Below, one piece after another: positions 43,237-52,004 of a DNA stretch of 64,000 nucleotides. Under the pieces are notes generated by a model. The model was not told where the DNA came from and did no database searches. It worked only from the letters and a program-made list of their open reading frames with translations. Within the stretch, counting starts at the first letter, position 1. Each line of letters opens with the position of its first letter. Made by a program: the position numbers and the translations under genes. This DNA comes from G025836975 sp049646585. Its GTDB lineage: Bacteria > Pseudomonadota > Gammaproteobacteria > Burkholderiales > Burkholderiaceae_B. Location of the stretch: assembly GCA_049646585.1 (NCBI GenBank), contig JBARWC010000184.1, forward strand, positions 1 through 64,000. The letters run 5' to 3'.

Positions 43237-44214
43237 TTACGACGAAGGAAGCGTTGCAGGCTCGGCCGAGCTTGGCTCCTTGCGGAATTGCTCCAGCCGG
43301 TTATAAAGCGTCTTGGGGCTGATGCCAAGCGCCAGAGCAGTGCGCCGCTTGTCGCCGGAGTAGTGGTCCAGGGTGGCCATGATCAAAGCGTGTTGCGCAT
43401 TCGTCAGCGATGTGCCGATGGGGATTTTCAGGAAGCCCTGCTTCAGTTCCGGCGATCCGGAGCGGCGAGTCGAATTAAGAGGGTCGATGTTGAGCTCGTG
43501 GTCCGCCATGATGTAGGCACGCGTGATCACGTTCTTCAATTCACGGATATTGCCGGGCCAGCTATAAGCTTCCAGTACTTCCATGGCCGTTGGCGAAAAT
43601 ACTTTGGCGGCGTTCTCCTGATGATTCAATTCATCCAGGAAGCGCTGGGCCAGGTAGGCGATGTCAGGCCGGCGTTCGCGCAACGAGGGCACGCGTATGG
43701 GAAATACCGCCAACCGGTACAGCAGATCCATGCGGAAGGCGCCTGCCAGCGCCGCCTCTTTGGGGTCGCGATTGGTGGCGGCGATAATGCGCAGGTCCAC
43801 CTTTAATTGATCCGTGCCGCCCACTCGGTGGTATTGGCCGGTTTCCAGCACGCGCAGCAGCTGTACCTGCATGGACAGCGGCATTTCAGTGACTTCATCA
43901 AGGAACAGTGTGCCGGGATGGGCGCGTTCGAAACAACCCATGGTGGTGGACGATGCGCCGGTGAAGCTGCCTTTCTCGTGACCAAACAATTCGCTTTCCG
44001 CCAACGAGGGCGAGATGGCGCCGCAATTGACGGCCACGAACGGTGCGTCGCGCCTGGCACTGCGGTCATGCACAGCCCTGGCGACGATCTCTTTGCCCGT
44101 CCCGCTTTCACCTATGATAAGTACGCTGGCCTCGGTGGGAGCCGCTTTGACGATCGAACGAGCCAGAGCGAATGCAGCCGATGAGCGGCCCAGTATTTTG
44201 GACGATTTGATCAT
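43237..44214 (-). CDS. Sigma-54-dependent activator lacking an N-terminal sensor domain
   Basis: A 325-residue AAA+ enhancer-binding protein. It begins almost directly with the ATPase domain: Walker A GESGTGKE, the sigma-54 contact loop HEKGSFTGA (GSFTGA instead of the usual GAFTGA), Walker B GTLFLDEVTEM, and the R-finger region RMDLLYRLAVFPI. The C-terminal Fis-type HTH reads RRTALALGISPKTLYNRLEQ. With no receiver, GAF or PAS domain it may be constitutively active or controlled by a partner, as with PspF or HrpR/S. It is divergent from a related full-length response regulator and upstream of rpoN. Confidence 0.92.
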   Translation of the reverse strand: MIKSSKILGRSSAAFALARSIVKAAPTEASVLIIGESGTGKEIVARAVHDRSARRDAPFVAVNCGAISPSLAESELFGHEKGSFTGASSTTMGCFERAHPGTLFLDEVTEMPLSMQVQLLRVLETGQYHRVGGTDQLKVDLRIIAATNRDPKEAALAGAFRMDLLYRLAVFPIRVPSLRERRPDIAYLAQRFLDELNHQENAAKVFSPTAMEVLEAYSWPGNIRELKNVITRAYIMADHELNIDPLNSTRRSGSPELKQGFLKIPIGTSLTNAQHALIMATLDHYSGDKRRTALALGISPKTLYNRLEQFRKEPSSAEPATLPSS

Positions 44215-44432
44215 TCAAATCAGTCTAGTACGAAAATCGCCACATGTAAGAATATTTGAATTTTGTTGCAACTGAGATATGTGTTTACCAGAACATATTT
44301 TGAAAACCGCGTACGATGAATTAAGAATCTTAAACAAGCCGGATAGGCGGAAAACCAAAACATAGGATGGTGGTTGCGCGGCGCACGGGGCGGCGCGCAA
44401 CGGTACATGAGAAAATTTTGACTAGAACTGAT

Positions 44433-45785
44433 ATGCCGCATCTTTTGATTGTCGATGATGAGCCGGCCATATGCGAACTTGTTGCTGAAGTGGCCGCTGA
44501 GGACGGCTACACGGTAGCCAGGGCGGGCGACATACGACAGGCCCGCATACAGATTGAACGACAGAAGCCCGACGTGATCCTGCTGGACATGCAACTGCCC
44601 GACGGCGACGGCATGGAGTTCTGGAAGGATGCCGCTTTGACCGACACGCAGGTCGTTTTCATTACGGGCTACTCCAGCGTCGACAGCGCCGTCGCGGCTT
44701 TGCGCTGCGGCGCGGTCGACTACCTGTTGAAGCCGCTCAGCCTGCGCAGGCTGAAGGGCGTGCTGGACGAACTGAAGCAGATGCTGCAGCAGCTGCATCA
44801 TCCGCCCGGTGCGGCGGACTGCTTTGCCAAGATGATAGGCCAGTCGCGCGCGATGCAATTGCTGTGCGCTCATATCGAGAGGGTCGCACCCACCCAGGCC
44901 ACGGTGCTGTTGGTGGGCGAGAGCGGCACGGGCAAGGAGCTTGCCGCCGAGGCCATCCACCTTGCCAGCCCGCGTCATCAGAAACCATTCCTGCCGGTCA
45001 ATTGCGGAGCCATTTCACCCAATCTCGTCGAAAGCGAGCTGTTCGGCCATGAGAAAGGCAGCTTCACCGGGGCCGACCGCCAGCACAAGGGTTTTTTCGA
45101 GCGCGCGCGCGGCGGCACGCTGTTCCTGGATGAAATCACCGAGATGTCGATGGACTTGCAGGTGCGCTTGCTGCGTGTTCTGGAAACCGGCCGCTTCATG
45201 CGGGTGGGTACGCATGAAGAGATCGTTGCGGACGTGCGCGTCATCGCCGCCACCAACCGCCACCCGGATCAGGCTGTCGCCGCCGGAACGCTGCGTGAAG
45301 ATCTGTATCACAGGTTGAGCGTCTTCCCGCTGGAACTGCCGCCGCTGCGCGACCGCGAGGACGACGTCATTCTGCTGGCCGATTATTTTCTTCGTAAACT
45401 GAATGAAGAGAACCGGACCGCCAAGACTTTCGCTCCCGAGGCGGTGCAGGCCATGAAGGATTATTCCTGGCCGGGCAATATCCGTGAGCTGCGCAATTAT
45501 GTGTATCGCAGCTATATCCTGGCGGATGAGGTCATCAAAGGCGATTTCAATTCTTTTGAGCTGCACGGCCACTCGGCGGGATGGGGCTTCGAGATACTTG
45601 TGCCTGTGGGAGTGCCGCTGGCGGATGCCAATCGGCAGTTGATCCTGGCCACCTTGAAGCAATGCGGCGGGGTGAAAAAGGCGGCGGCGGAAATGCTGGG
45701 CATCAGCCTGAAGACCTTGTACAACCGCCTGGAGGAATATGGCGCGGGCGACGACATGGAAGAATCGCCCGTGAAGCTGCGCTAG
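44433..45785 (+). CDS. NtrC-type response regulator, sigma-54-dependent
   Basis: A 450-residue protein: receiver domain (1-120) with Asp8-Asp9, phosphoacceptor Asp52 in VILLDMQLPDGDG and Lys in YLLKPLS; AAA+ domain (about 140-370) with GESGTGKE, HEKGSFTGA and GTLFLDEITEM; and a Fis-type HTH ending KKAAAEMLGISLKTLYNRLE. The ATPase and HTH closely resemble those of the divergent sensorless activator, pointing to a gene duplication. No histidine kinase is nearby, so it is an orphan. The start at 44433 (MPHLLIVDDE) has only a weak ribosome-binding site. The glycogen/trehalose operon downstream is one possible target. Confidence 0.93.
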   Translation: MPHLLIVDDEPAICELVAEVAAEDGYTVARAGDIRQARIQIERQKPDVILLDMQLPDGDGMEFWKDAALTDTQVVFITGYSSVDSAVAALRCGAVDYLLKPLSLRRLKGVLDELKQMLQQLHHPPGAADCFAKMIGQSRAMQLLCAHIERVAPTQATVLLVGESGTGKELAAEAIHLASPRHQKPFLPVNCGAISPNLVESELFGHEKGSFTGADRQHKGFFERARGGTLFLDEITEMSMDLQVRLLRVLETGRFMRVGTHEEIVADVRVIAATNRHPDQAVAAGTLREDLYHRLSVFPLELPPLRDREDDVILLADYFLRKLNEENRTAKTFAPEAVQAMKDYSWPGNIRELRNYVYRSYILADEVIKGDFNSFELHGHSAGWGFEILVPVGVPLADANRQLILATLKQCGGVKKAAAEMLGISLKTLYNRLEEYGAGDDMEESPVKLR

Positions 45786-45852
45786 CAAGCCAGACCGCGG
45801 CATAGAATCTGCTGGCCGCTGCGCATTGGGATTTGAAGCAAGGTGGACGCCC

Positions 45853-46758
45853 ATGATGACTGAGGGTCGAGTGACGATAGTCGTCCTTTCATACAACAGG
45901 TGCGTGCAACTGTTGGGCACGCTCGAATCATTGCGCAAGCTTCCGGGGCAGTGGCCCATCATCGTCGTCGACAATGGTTCGACCGACAGGACCGCCGCCG
46001 CCGTGGCGAAGCGTTTTCCTTCAGTGATGCTGATCCGCTCAGAGCGCAATCTGGGGGCGGCGGCGCGCAATATCGGTGTGGCCTATGCGCATACTCCCTA
46101 CGTTGCGTTCAGCGATGACGACACGCAGTGGGATCCGGGGGCGCTGGAGCGCGCCGCGGACCTGCTGGACATGGCGCCCGATGTCGGCGTGCTAAGCGCC
46201 TGCATCCACGTCGGACCCACGCGCAAGCTTGACCCCGGCTGTTTGACGATGCAGCATAGTCCGCTGGCCCGGGACAGCCTGCCGGGTCCGCAACTGCTGG
46301 GATTCATGGCGAGCGCCTGCGTCATGCGCACGCGCGCCTTTTTCGAGGTGGGCGGCTATTGGCCGCCTCTCTTCATCGGCGGCGAAGAGTCGTTGATGGC
46401 GCTGGACATGGTGGAGCAGGGGTGGCGCATCATCTACGCGGCCGACGTGGTGACGCGGCATTTCCCTTCCAAGATTCGCGATTCCAGCTTGCGGCAACGC
46501 TTGCTGTTGCGCAATGCAATCTGGGTGGCCTGGATGCGGCGTCCCATGCGTGCGGCATGCCGGGAAACATCGCTGCGCATGCGGCAGGCGCATTCCCGCC
46601 ATGTTCTCTGGTCCGTCCTCTGGCAAGCGCTGGTGGGCATGCCCCGCGCGCTGCGGCGCCGCAGGGTCATTTCCCCGGCTGTGGAGAAAATGCAGCGGCT
46701 GCTCGATATGGCTGCCGCGGATCCCGCCTCGCGGGACTCCGGCCGCCGTCCAGCCTGA
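45853..46758 (+). CDS. Glycosyltransferase family 2 protein
   Basis: A 301-residue GT-A fold transferase. VTIVVLSYNRCVQLLGTLES opens the nucleotide-sugar domain; VVDNGSTDRTA and AFSDDDTQWDPGALE carry the donor and metal (DxD-like DDD) residues; GGEESLMALDM may hold the catalytic acid. The C-terminal 90 residues are Arg-rich helices that may touch the membrane. AAGGTGG precedes the ATG at 45853. It sits between an EBP gene and the glg operon and could make an exported or storage glucan, but its acceptor is unknown. Confidence 0.88.
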   Translation: MMTEGRVTIVVLSYNRCVQLLGTLESLRKLPGQWPIIVVDNGSTDRTAAAVAKRFPSVMLIRSERNLGAAARNIGVAYAHTPYVAFSDDDTQWDPGALERAADLLDMAPDVGVLSACIHVGPTRKLDPGCLTMQHSPLARDSLPGPQLLGFMASACVMRTRAFFEVGGYWPPLFIGGEESLMALDMVEQGWRIIYAADVVTRHFPSKIRDSSLRQRLLLRNAIWVAWMRRPMRAACRETSLRMRQAHSRHVLWSVLWQALVGMPRALRRRRVISPAVEKMQRLLDMAAADPASRDSGRRPA

Positions 46759-46763
46759 TCCGC

Positions 46764-47003
46764 TCAGTGCGGTCGCGGCCCTCCGCATGCGCGCATCGGA
46801 GGGTCTTCACGCGGCGACTTGCCCGGGTCGCGTATCTCGTCAGGTTCTTCCCGGGGCGGCAAGTCCACTTCCTTGTCGGGCTCGCCGGGTGGGGGAATGT
46901 CGGGGGGCGTAGAGGGATCGTGGGCCGGCGGTTCAGGCACATGGGCCCGCAGGCAGGGCATGGCCTGGGTTATGGGAAAGCTCGCAATACTGGGTATTTT
47001 CAT
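46764..47003 (-). CDS. Small proline-rich protein
   Basis: A 79-residue product. After 17 residues (MKIPSIASFPITQAMPC) it becomes Pro/Asp/Glu-rich (HVPEPPAHDPSTPPDIPPPG, then PDKEVDLPPREEPDEIRDPG). The ATG has an excellent AGGAGATCC ribosome-binding site, the main argument that it is real. Similar short acidic proline-rich proteins occur in Burkholderiales, without known function. It is transcribed opposite to the glg operon and converges with the glycosyltransferase gene. Confidence 0.6.
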   Translation of the reverse strand: MKIPSIASFPITQAMPCLRAHVPEPPAHDPSTPPDIPPPGEPDKEVDLPPREEPDEIRDPGKSPREDPPMRACGGPRPH

Positions 47004-47259
47004 ATGGATCTCCTGGATCGTCGCCGATTTTGGCGGTCGCGCAATGTGCCGCCACCTCGGGGCAATCGCCATGCCCGCGCGTCAGGCACGCCGCTTGCTC
47101 GAGTACAGCCAGAAGCAGGCATGCCTGCTGGGGATATTCGGAACTGCAAGGTGATTACGTTTCAGCAGTAATTACATTTTTACGCGGTTTTTTACCAGCG
47201 AATCCAAGGCGCGGCTTCGGCGCACGCCCGGCCATCAGGGCGGATACTGGAGAACGATC

Positions 47260-48906
47260 GTGGCATTGAATATTCTGGCTGTTTCATCCGAGGCTTTTCC
47301 CTTGGCAAAAACCGGAGGATTGGGAGACGCGGTCAGCGGGCTTGCGCAGTCGCTGGGCGAATGCGGAGTGCGCGTGACACTGTTGTTGCCCGCTTACCCC
47401 GGTACTTTAAAGCACGTGCGCCAGCTGCGCCGTGCCGCGGTGCTCCGCGGTATACCTGGAGGAGAGGCTGTTCTGCTCGCCGCCGAGTGTCCGGAGCTGA
47501 AAATGCCGGTATTGTTGTTGAAGAACGATGCCTTGTATGACCGCGAGGGGCTTTACGCGACCCCGGACGGCAACGATTACGATGACAACGCCGTCAGGTT
47601 TGCGGCGTTGGCGCATGCCGCCGCGCGCATCGCGCAAGGAGTGGGCACCATGCCCCGCCCCGATATAGTGCACGCGCACGACTGGCATGCCGCCCTGGCC
47701 CCTCTGATAGTGCGCCAGCTTGGTGTGGAGGGCGTGAAAACGGTGCTTACTTTGCACAATGTGGCTTTTCAGGGCATTTTTCCCATGGCGCTGGCGGGTC
47801 AGCTGGGAATAGCCGAGAGGTATTGCAATGACGCGGGGCTGGAGTTTTGGGGGCAGTTGAATTTTCTCAAGGCCGGCATACGCTGTGCCGACCTGATCAC
47901 CGTTGTAAGCCGAAACTACGCGCGTGAAATATTGACCCCCGAGTTCGGCTGCGGCCTGGAAGGGGTCCTGGCGGATCGGCGCGGCGACCTGGTACCTATT
48001 CCCAACGGCATCGATACCGCATTGTGGAACCCCGAAGCCGACGAGTACCTGCGTGGTTGCCGCTTCGGCGTAGGCGGCATGGCCGGCAAGGCGACCTGCA
48101 AGCATGAACTGCAACAGACTTTTGGATTGGCCCCGAGCCCGAGCGCCACGGTATTGGCCATGGGCAGCCGGCTTACCAGCCAGAAAATGGCTGACGTGGC
48201 GGTGGAGGCCATTCCGCTCGCTTTGGACCAGCATCAGGATCTGCAGGCCTGCATAATCGGACAGGGGGAAAAAAAACTGGAAAAGGCTCTGGCGGAACTC
48301 GCACAGCGCTATCCGGGCCGTTGCAGCGTGCATATAGGCTTCGATGAAGCGCAGGCGCATCTGTTGCACGCGGGCGCCGATATTCTGTTGCACGGAAGCC
48401 GGTTCGAACCCTTCGGGCTGACACCCTTGTATTCCATGCGCTACGGCACGGTTCCTATCGGGTCGCGGGTCGGCGGCATGGCGGACACCATCCTGGATCC
48501 CGGCATGCACAGGCCGGCTGGCGCCATGCGCGGCGCAACCGGCATTCTCTTCGAAGGCGATCATCCACGCGATATGGCTTTGGCCATAGACCGCGCGATG
48601 GCGCTACGCGGCATGCCTGAAATCTGGAACGCGATGCAGGTCAATGGCATGCGCGCCGATTTCAGTTGGGCCAAGACGGCCCCCTCTTATCTGAGCGTTT
48701 ACCAGTCCCTCAGACCGGATGTCTCGCTGGGCCGCATTCCGGAGCGCTATCGTCGAATCTTGCCGGGACGCGTCCGGCAGCCGGCGGCAGCCAACCCCGC
48801 GCTTGCGGGCTATTTTCCCCCGCCGGCCGGCGGCTCCCTGACCGGTCGCCTGCGCAAGGACGGCCGGACCGCATCCACGGTCGGCCCTGAGGCCACGGCC
48901 GCATGA
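47260..48906 (+). CDS. glgA: Glycogen synthase
   Basis: A 548-residue GT5 transferase, adding glucose from a nucleotide sugar (normally ADP-glucose) to alpha-1,4-glucan. The donor-binding KTGGLGD motif is at 17-23, PDIVHAHDWHAA near 140, and the C-terminal GSRFEPFGLTPLYSMRYG carries the conserved Glu. The gene starts with GTG at 47260, after GGAGAACGATC. The last ~60 residues are a Pro/Ala/Arg-rich tail beyond the usual ~480-residue enzyme. It is the first gene of an eight-gene operon; its stop overlaps the glgE start. glgC is not visible. Confidence 0.94.
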   Translation: MALNILAVSSEAFPLAKTGGLGDAVSGLAQSLGECGVRVTLLLPAYPGTLKHVRQLRRAAVLRGIPGGEAVLLAAECPELKMPVLLLKNDALYDREGLYATPDGNDYDDNAVRFAALAHAAARIAQGVGTMPRPDIVHAHDWHAALAPLIVRQLGVEGVKTVLTLHNVAFQGIFPMALAGQLGIAERYCNDAGLEFWGQLNFLKAGIRCADLITVVSRNYAREILTPEFGCGLEGVLADRRGDLVPIPNGIDTALWNPEADEYLRGCRFGVGGMAGKATCKHELQQTFGLAPSPSATVLAMGSRLTSQKMADVAVEAIPLALDQHQDLQACIIGQGEKKLEKALAELAQRYPGRCSVHIGFDEAQAHLLHAGADILLHGSRFEPFGLTPLYSMRYGTVPIGSRVGGMADTILDPGMHRPAGAMRGATGILFEGDHPRDMALAIDRAMALRGMPEIWNAMQVNGMRADFSWAKTAPSYLSVYQSLRPDVSLGRIPERYRRILPGRVRQPAAANPALAGYFPPPAGGSLTGRLRKDGRTASTVGPEATAA

Positions 48907-51900
48907 TGGCCATGCGCATCTATCACGTCTTGTCGCCACCGGCCGCGAACGAGGCCGCTGCGCTGGAGTCCCATGATTGGGATGCGCGATGCGCGCGGGC
49001 CAAGGCACTGGGGTTCGACTGCGTGCTGGCCGGTCCGCTGGAGGAGCCGGAGGCGGCGGCGGGCGCGGCGCGGCGCCATGGCGTTCAGCTCTTGCTTGAT
49101 CTGACTCTGGATGATGTTGGCGGGGCCGATCTGGAGCGCCGGGCGCGGACGCTCGGTGATGTGCTGGATGCGGGCGTCGGAGGTTTTCGCTGTCTGGCTC
49201 CCGCGTCGATGCCCGTGCAGAGTTGGCAAACCGTAATAGGCCGCGCGCGCGCGGGGCATCCCGATGGTTTCTTTCTGGCCTGGACTCCCGGCCTGGCGCC
49301 TCGGCAGGTGGCTGCGTTGGCGGCCGGCGGATTCGACGCCACATTCGGTTCCGCGGCATGGTGGGATTATCGGTCGCCGTGGCTGCTGGAAGAGTCCGAT
49401 CGCTTGCGGCGGGTGGGGCCCGTGATCCAGACGGTGGTCGCCGAGAGCGCGCGTGTCGGCGATGACTCATGGAATGTCGACACGCGGCAGGCAGGCAGGC
49501 GGCTTTGGGTTGCCGCCTTCTTTGGCGGCGGCATTCTGATGCCGGAAGGCTATGAGAAGTCGGCGGGCGACGAGGCGGTAATCGCCGTGAACCGTTGGCT
49601 TGCCGAGCAGAGCGCGGCGGATGCCCGTGCCTGGCGCCGATTGTCGGGACCGGCTGCGGGCTTTACCGCCTGGTTTCGGGAAGGCGACCCGGCGCAACTG
49701 CTTATGGTGAATCCCGACGACGAGGCGCCGGCGGTGCTGGATCGGCGGGTATTCGTGCCGCGCATGCCCGACAGCTACACCTTGTCCGGCGAGGCGAGCG
49801 AAGCGCTTCCGGCAATGCTGGAAGCCGCTGGGGCGATGGTCCTGCTTCTGGAAGTGGCCTTGCCGGTCAAGGCAAGTGGGCGCAGGCTGGATCCTCCCGC
49901 GCCAAGTGAGCCGCCTCTGCATGGGCCGCGCATTGCGATCGAGAACGTCATGCCGCGAATTGACGACGGGCGGTTTCCTGTAAAGCGGGCCATCGGTGAC
50001 GTTTTGCGGGTGCAGGCCGATGTATTCATGGACGGCCATGATCGCATTGCCGTTTGGCTGCTATGGAGAGCCGCTGATGAAGCACAGTGGCGCCGGGCCG
50101 AAATGCGGCCGCTGGGCAATGACCGATGGGAAGCGGAGTTCATACCCGAACGCCTGGGCCGGTACTGCTATACCGTCCAGGCATGGCAGGATGTCTGGGG
50201 CTCATATTGCCACGGCCTGATGAAAAAGCGGGACGCCGGCCAGGACGTGTCGCTGGATGTCGAGGAGGGCCGCATGCTTGTCGCGGCCGCGCTGGAGCGT
50301 GCGCGGGACGATATGCCGGAAGTCGCCGCGGAAATTGCTGCGCTACTGCGCGCCGTGGGCCATCCACAGGGAAACAAGCCTCGTCCGCGGCGCGAATTGT
50401 CGCTGACGGGCTTATCGATGCAGAAACCGGATGCCCGCCCCTTGCCGACCGCCACCCCCGAGCAGGTCGGCATTCTGCTGTCCGAGTCGTCCGAGCGTAT
50501 CATGCGCGCCGTCGACCATCGCCCGTTCGAGGCTGGCGCCGCTGTTTATCCGCTGACCGTGGACAGGCGGGAAGCGCGCTTTTCCAGCTGGTATGAACTC
50601 TTTCCGCGCTCGCAAAGCCCGTCCCCGGGCACCCATGGGACTTTCCGGGATGTGATCGACCGGCTTTCGGCCATTCGGGACATGGGGTTCGATACCTTGT
50701 ACTTCCCGCCCATACACCCTATCGGGCAAACCAATCGCAAGGGTCGCAACAACGCCTTGTCGGCGGCGCCGGGCGAACCCGGCAGTCCCTACGCCATCGG
50801 CTCCGCCGCGGGGGGGCACGATGCGGTGCATCCCGAGCTGGGCACGCTGGACGATTTCCAGGAACTGTTGGGCGCCGCGCACGATCACGGCCTGGAAGTC
50901 GCGCTGGATTTCGCCATTCAGTGTTCGCCCGACCACCCCTGGCTCGGCGAACATCCCGACTGGTTCGATTGGCGCGCCGACGGCTCCTTGCGCCATGCCG
51001 AGAATCCTCCCAAGCGCTACGAGGATATCGTCAATCCGGATTTCTATGCCGATCCCGTCGAGGCAAGGCCGCAGATGGCCTTGTGGCGTGCTTTGCGCGA
51101 CACGCTGCTGTTCTGGATACAGCAGGGGGTGCGTGTGTTCCGGGTGGACAATCCGCACACCAAGCCGCTGCCTTTTTGGCAATGGCTGATAGCGCAGATT
51201 CAGGCCGAGCATCCCGACGTGCTGTTCCTTTCCGAAGCGTTTACGCGGCCGAAAATGATGTACAGGCTGGCCAAGCTTGGATTCACGCAGTCTTATACCT
51301 ACTTCACCTGGCGCCACGGCAAGCAGGAGCTGACGGATTACCTGAACGAGCTGAATTCGCCGCCCGCGGCGGACTGCTTCCGGCCGCATTTCTTCGTCAA
51401 TACCCCAGACATCAATCCGACCTTCCTGCATAGCTCAGGCAGGCCGGGCTTCCTGATCCGGGCCGCCCTGGCGGCCACGACGTCCGGCTTATGGGGCATG
51501 TACAACGGCTTCGAGCTGTGCGAGGCGCGCAGCCTGGCCGGCAAGGAGGAATACCAGGATTCGGAAAAATACGAGCTGCGTTCCTGGGATTGGAACCGTC
51601 CCGGAAACATCATCGCGGAAATCACCCGCCTGAATCAGTTGCGTCGCCAGAACCCCGCGCTTCAATCCCACCTGGGGATACGGTTCCACAAGGTCGATAA
51701 CGACCAGATTCTCTTTTTTTCCAAGACGGCCCCGGAAGGGGACAGCACCGTGGTGGTCGCCATCAGCCTGGATCCGTTCGGCCGCCAGGCCGGGACGCTG
51801 GAGCTGCCCTTGTGGGAATGGGGCTTGCAGGGCGAAGAGGCGATATGGATGCGCGAGCTGTACGAAGACCGGCGTTTCAGCTTGCGGGGTATGCGTCACC

Positions 51901-51989
51901 GCATCGAACTGGCGCCGGAGCGCCCCTTTCTGTTGTGGAGCGTGGAAGAGGCGGAAGCCGCGCGCTCCCATGGCGGGGCGGGGTATTGA
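48903..51989 (+). CDS. glgE: Alpha-1,4-glucan:maltose-1-phosphate maltosyltransferase with N-terminal degenerate GH13 domain
   Basis: A 1028-residue protein. From about residue 345 to the end it is a GlgE: N-domain, then a GH13_3 barrel with nucleophile Asp749 (RVFRVDNPHTKP), acid Glu778 (LFLSEAF) and Asp836 (FFVNTPDINPTFL). It elongates alpha-1,4-glucan with maltose-1-phosphate. Residues 1-340 look like a second, truncated amylase barrel: GFDCVLAGP, LLLDLTLDD, GFRCLAP and FFLAWTPGL sit where GH13 strands 2-5 would, but the catalytic Asp and Glu are replaced. Typical GlgE proteins are about 660 residues. The start overlaps the glgA stop (ATGA); later in-frame ATGs at 48906 and 48912 are possible. 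Confidence 0.93.
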   Translation: MMAMRIYHVLSPPAANEAAALESHDWDARCARAKALGFDCVLAGPLEEPEAAAGAARRHGVQLLLDLTLDDVGGADLERRARTLGDVLDAGVGGFRCLAPASMPVQSWQTVIGRARAGHPDGFFLAWTPGLAPRQVAALAAGGFDATFGSAAWWDYRSPWLLEESDRLRRVGPVIQTVVAESARVGDDSWNVDTRQAGRRLWVAAFFGGGILMPEGYEKSAGDEAVIAVNRWLAEQSAADARAWRRLSGPAAGFTAWFREGDPAQLLMVNPDDEAPAVLDRRVFVPRMPDSYTLSGEASEALPAMLEAAGAMVLLLEVALPVKASGRRLDPPAPSEPPLHGPRIAIENVMPRIDDGRFPVKRAIGDVLRVQADVFMDGHDRIAVWLLWRAADEAQWRRAEMRPLGNDRWEAEFIPERLGRYCYTVQAWQDVWGSYCHGLMKKRDAGQDVSLDVEEGRMLVAAALERARDDMPEVAAEIAALLRAVGHPQGNKPRPRRELSLTGLSMQKPDARPLPTATPEQVGILLSESSERIMRAVDHRPFEAGAAVYPLTVDRREARFSSWYELFPRSQSPSPGTHGTFRDVIDRLSAIRDMGFDTLYFPPIHPIGQTNRKGRNNALSAAPGEPGSPYAIGSAAGGHDAVHPELGTLDDFQELLGAAHDHGLEVALDFAIQCSPDHPWLGEHPDWFDWRADGSLRHAENPPKRYEDIVNPDFYADPVEARPQMALWRALRDTLLFWIQQGVRVFRVDNPHTKPLPFWQWLIAQIQAEHPDVLFLSEAFTRPKMMYRLAKLGFTQSYTYFTWRHGKQELTDYLNELNSPPAADCFRPHFFVNTPDINPTFLHSSGRPGFLIRAALAATTSGLWGMYNGFELCEARSLAGKEEYQDSEKYELRSWDWNRPGNIIAEITRLNQLRRQNPALQSHLGIRFHKVDNDQILFFSKTAPEGDSTVVVAISLDPFGRQAGTLELPLWEWGLQGEEAIWMRELYEDRRFSLRGMRHRIELAPERPFLLWSVEEAEAARSHGGAGY

Positions 51990-52004
51990 AGAAAGAGGGG
52001 TTTC

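Noticed and set aside
47041..47056. Possible sigma-54 promoter (TGGCGGCACATTGC on the minus strand) before the proline-rich gene
   Set aside because: The GG and GC elements are 9 nt apart instead of the required 10, so it is unlikely to work.
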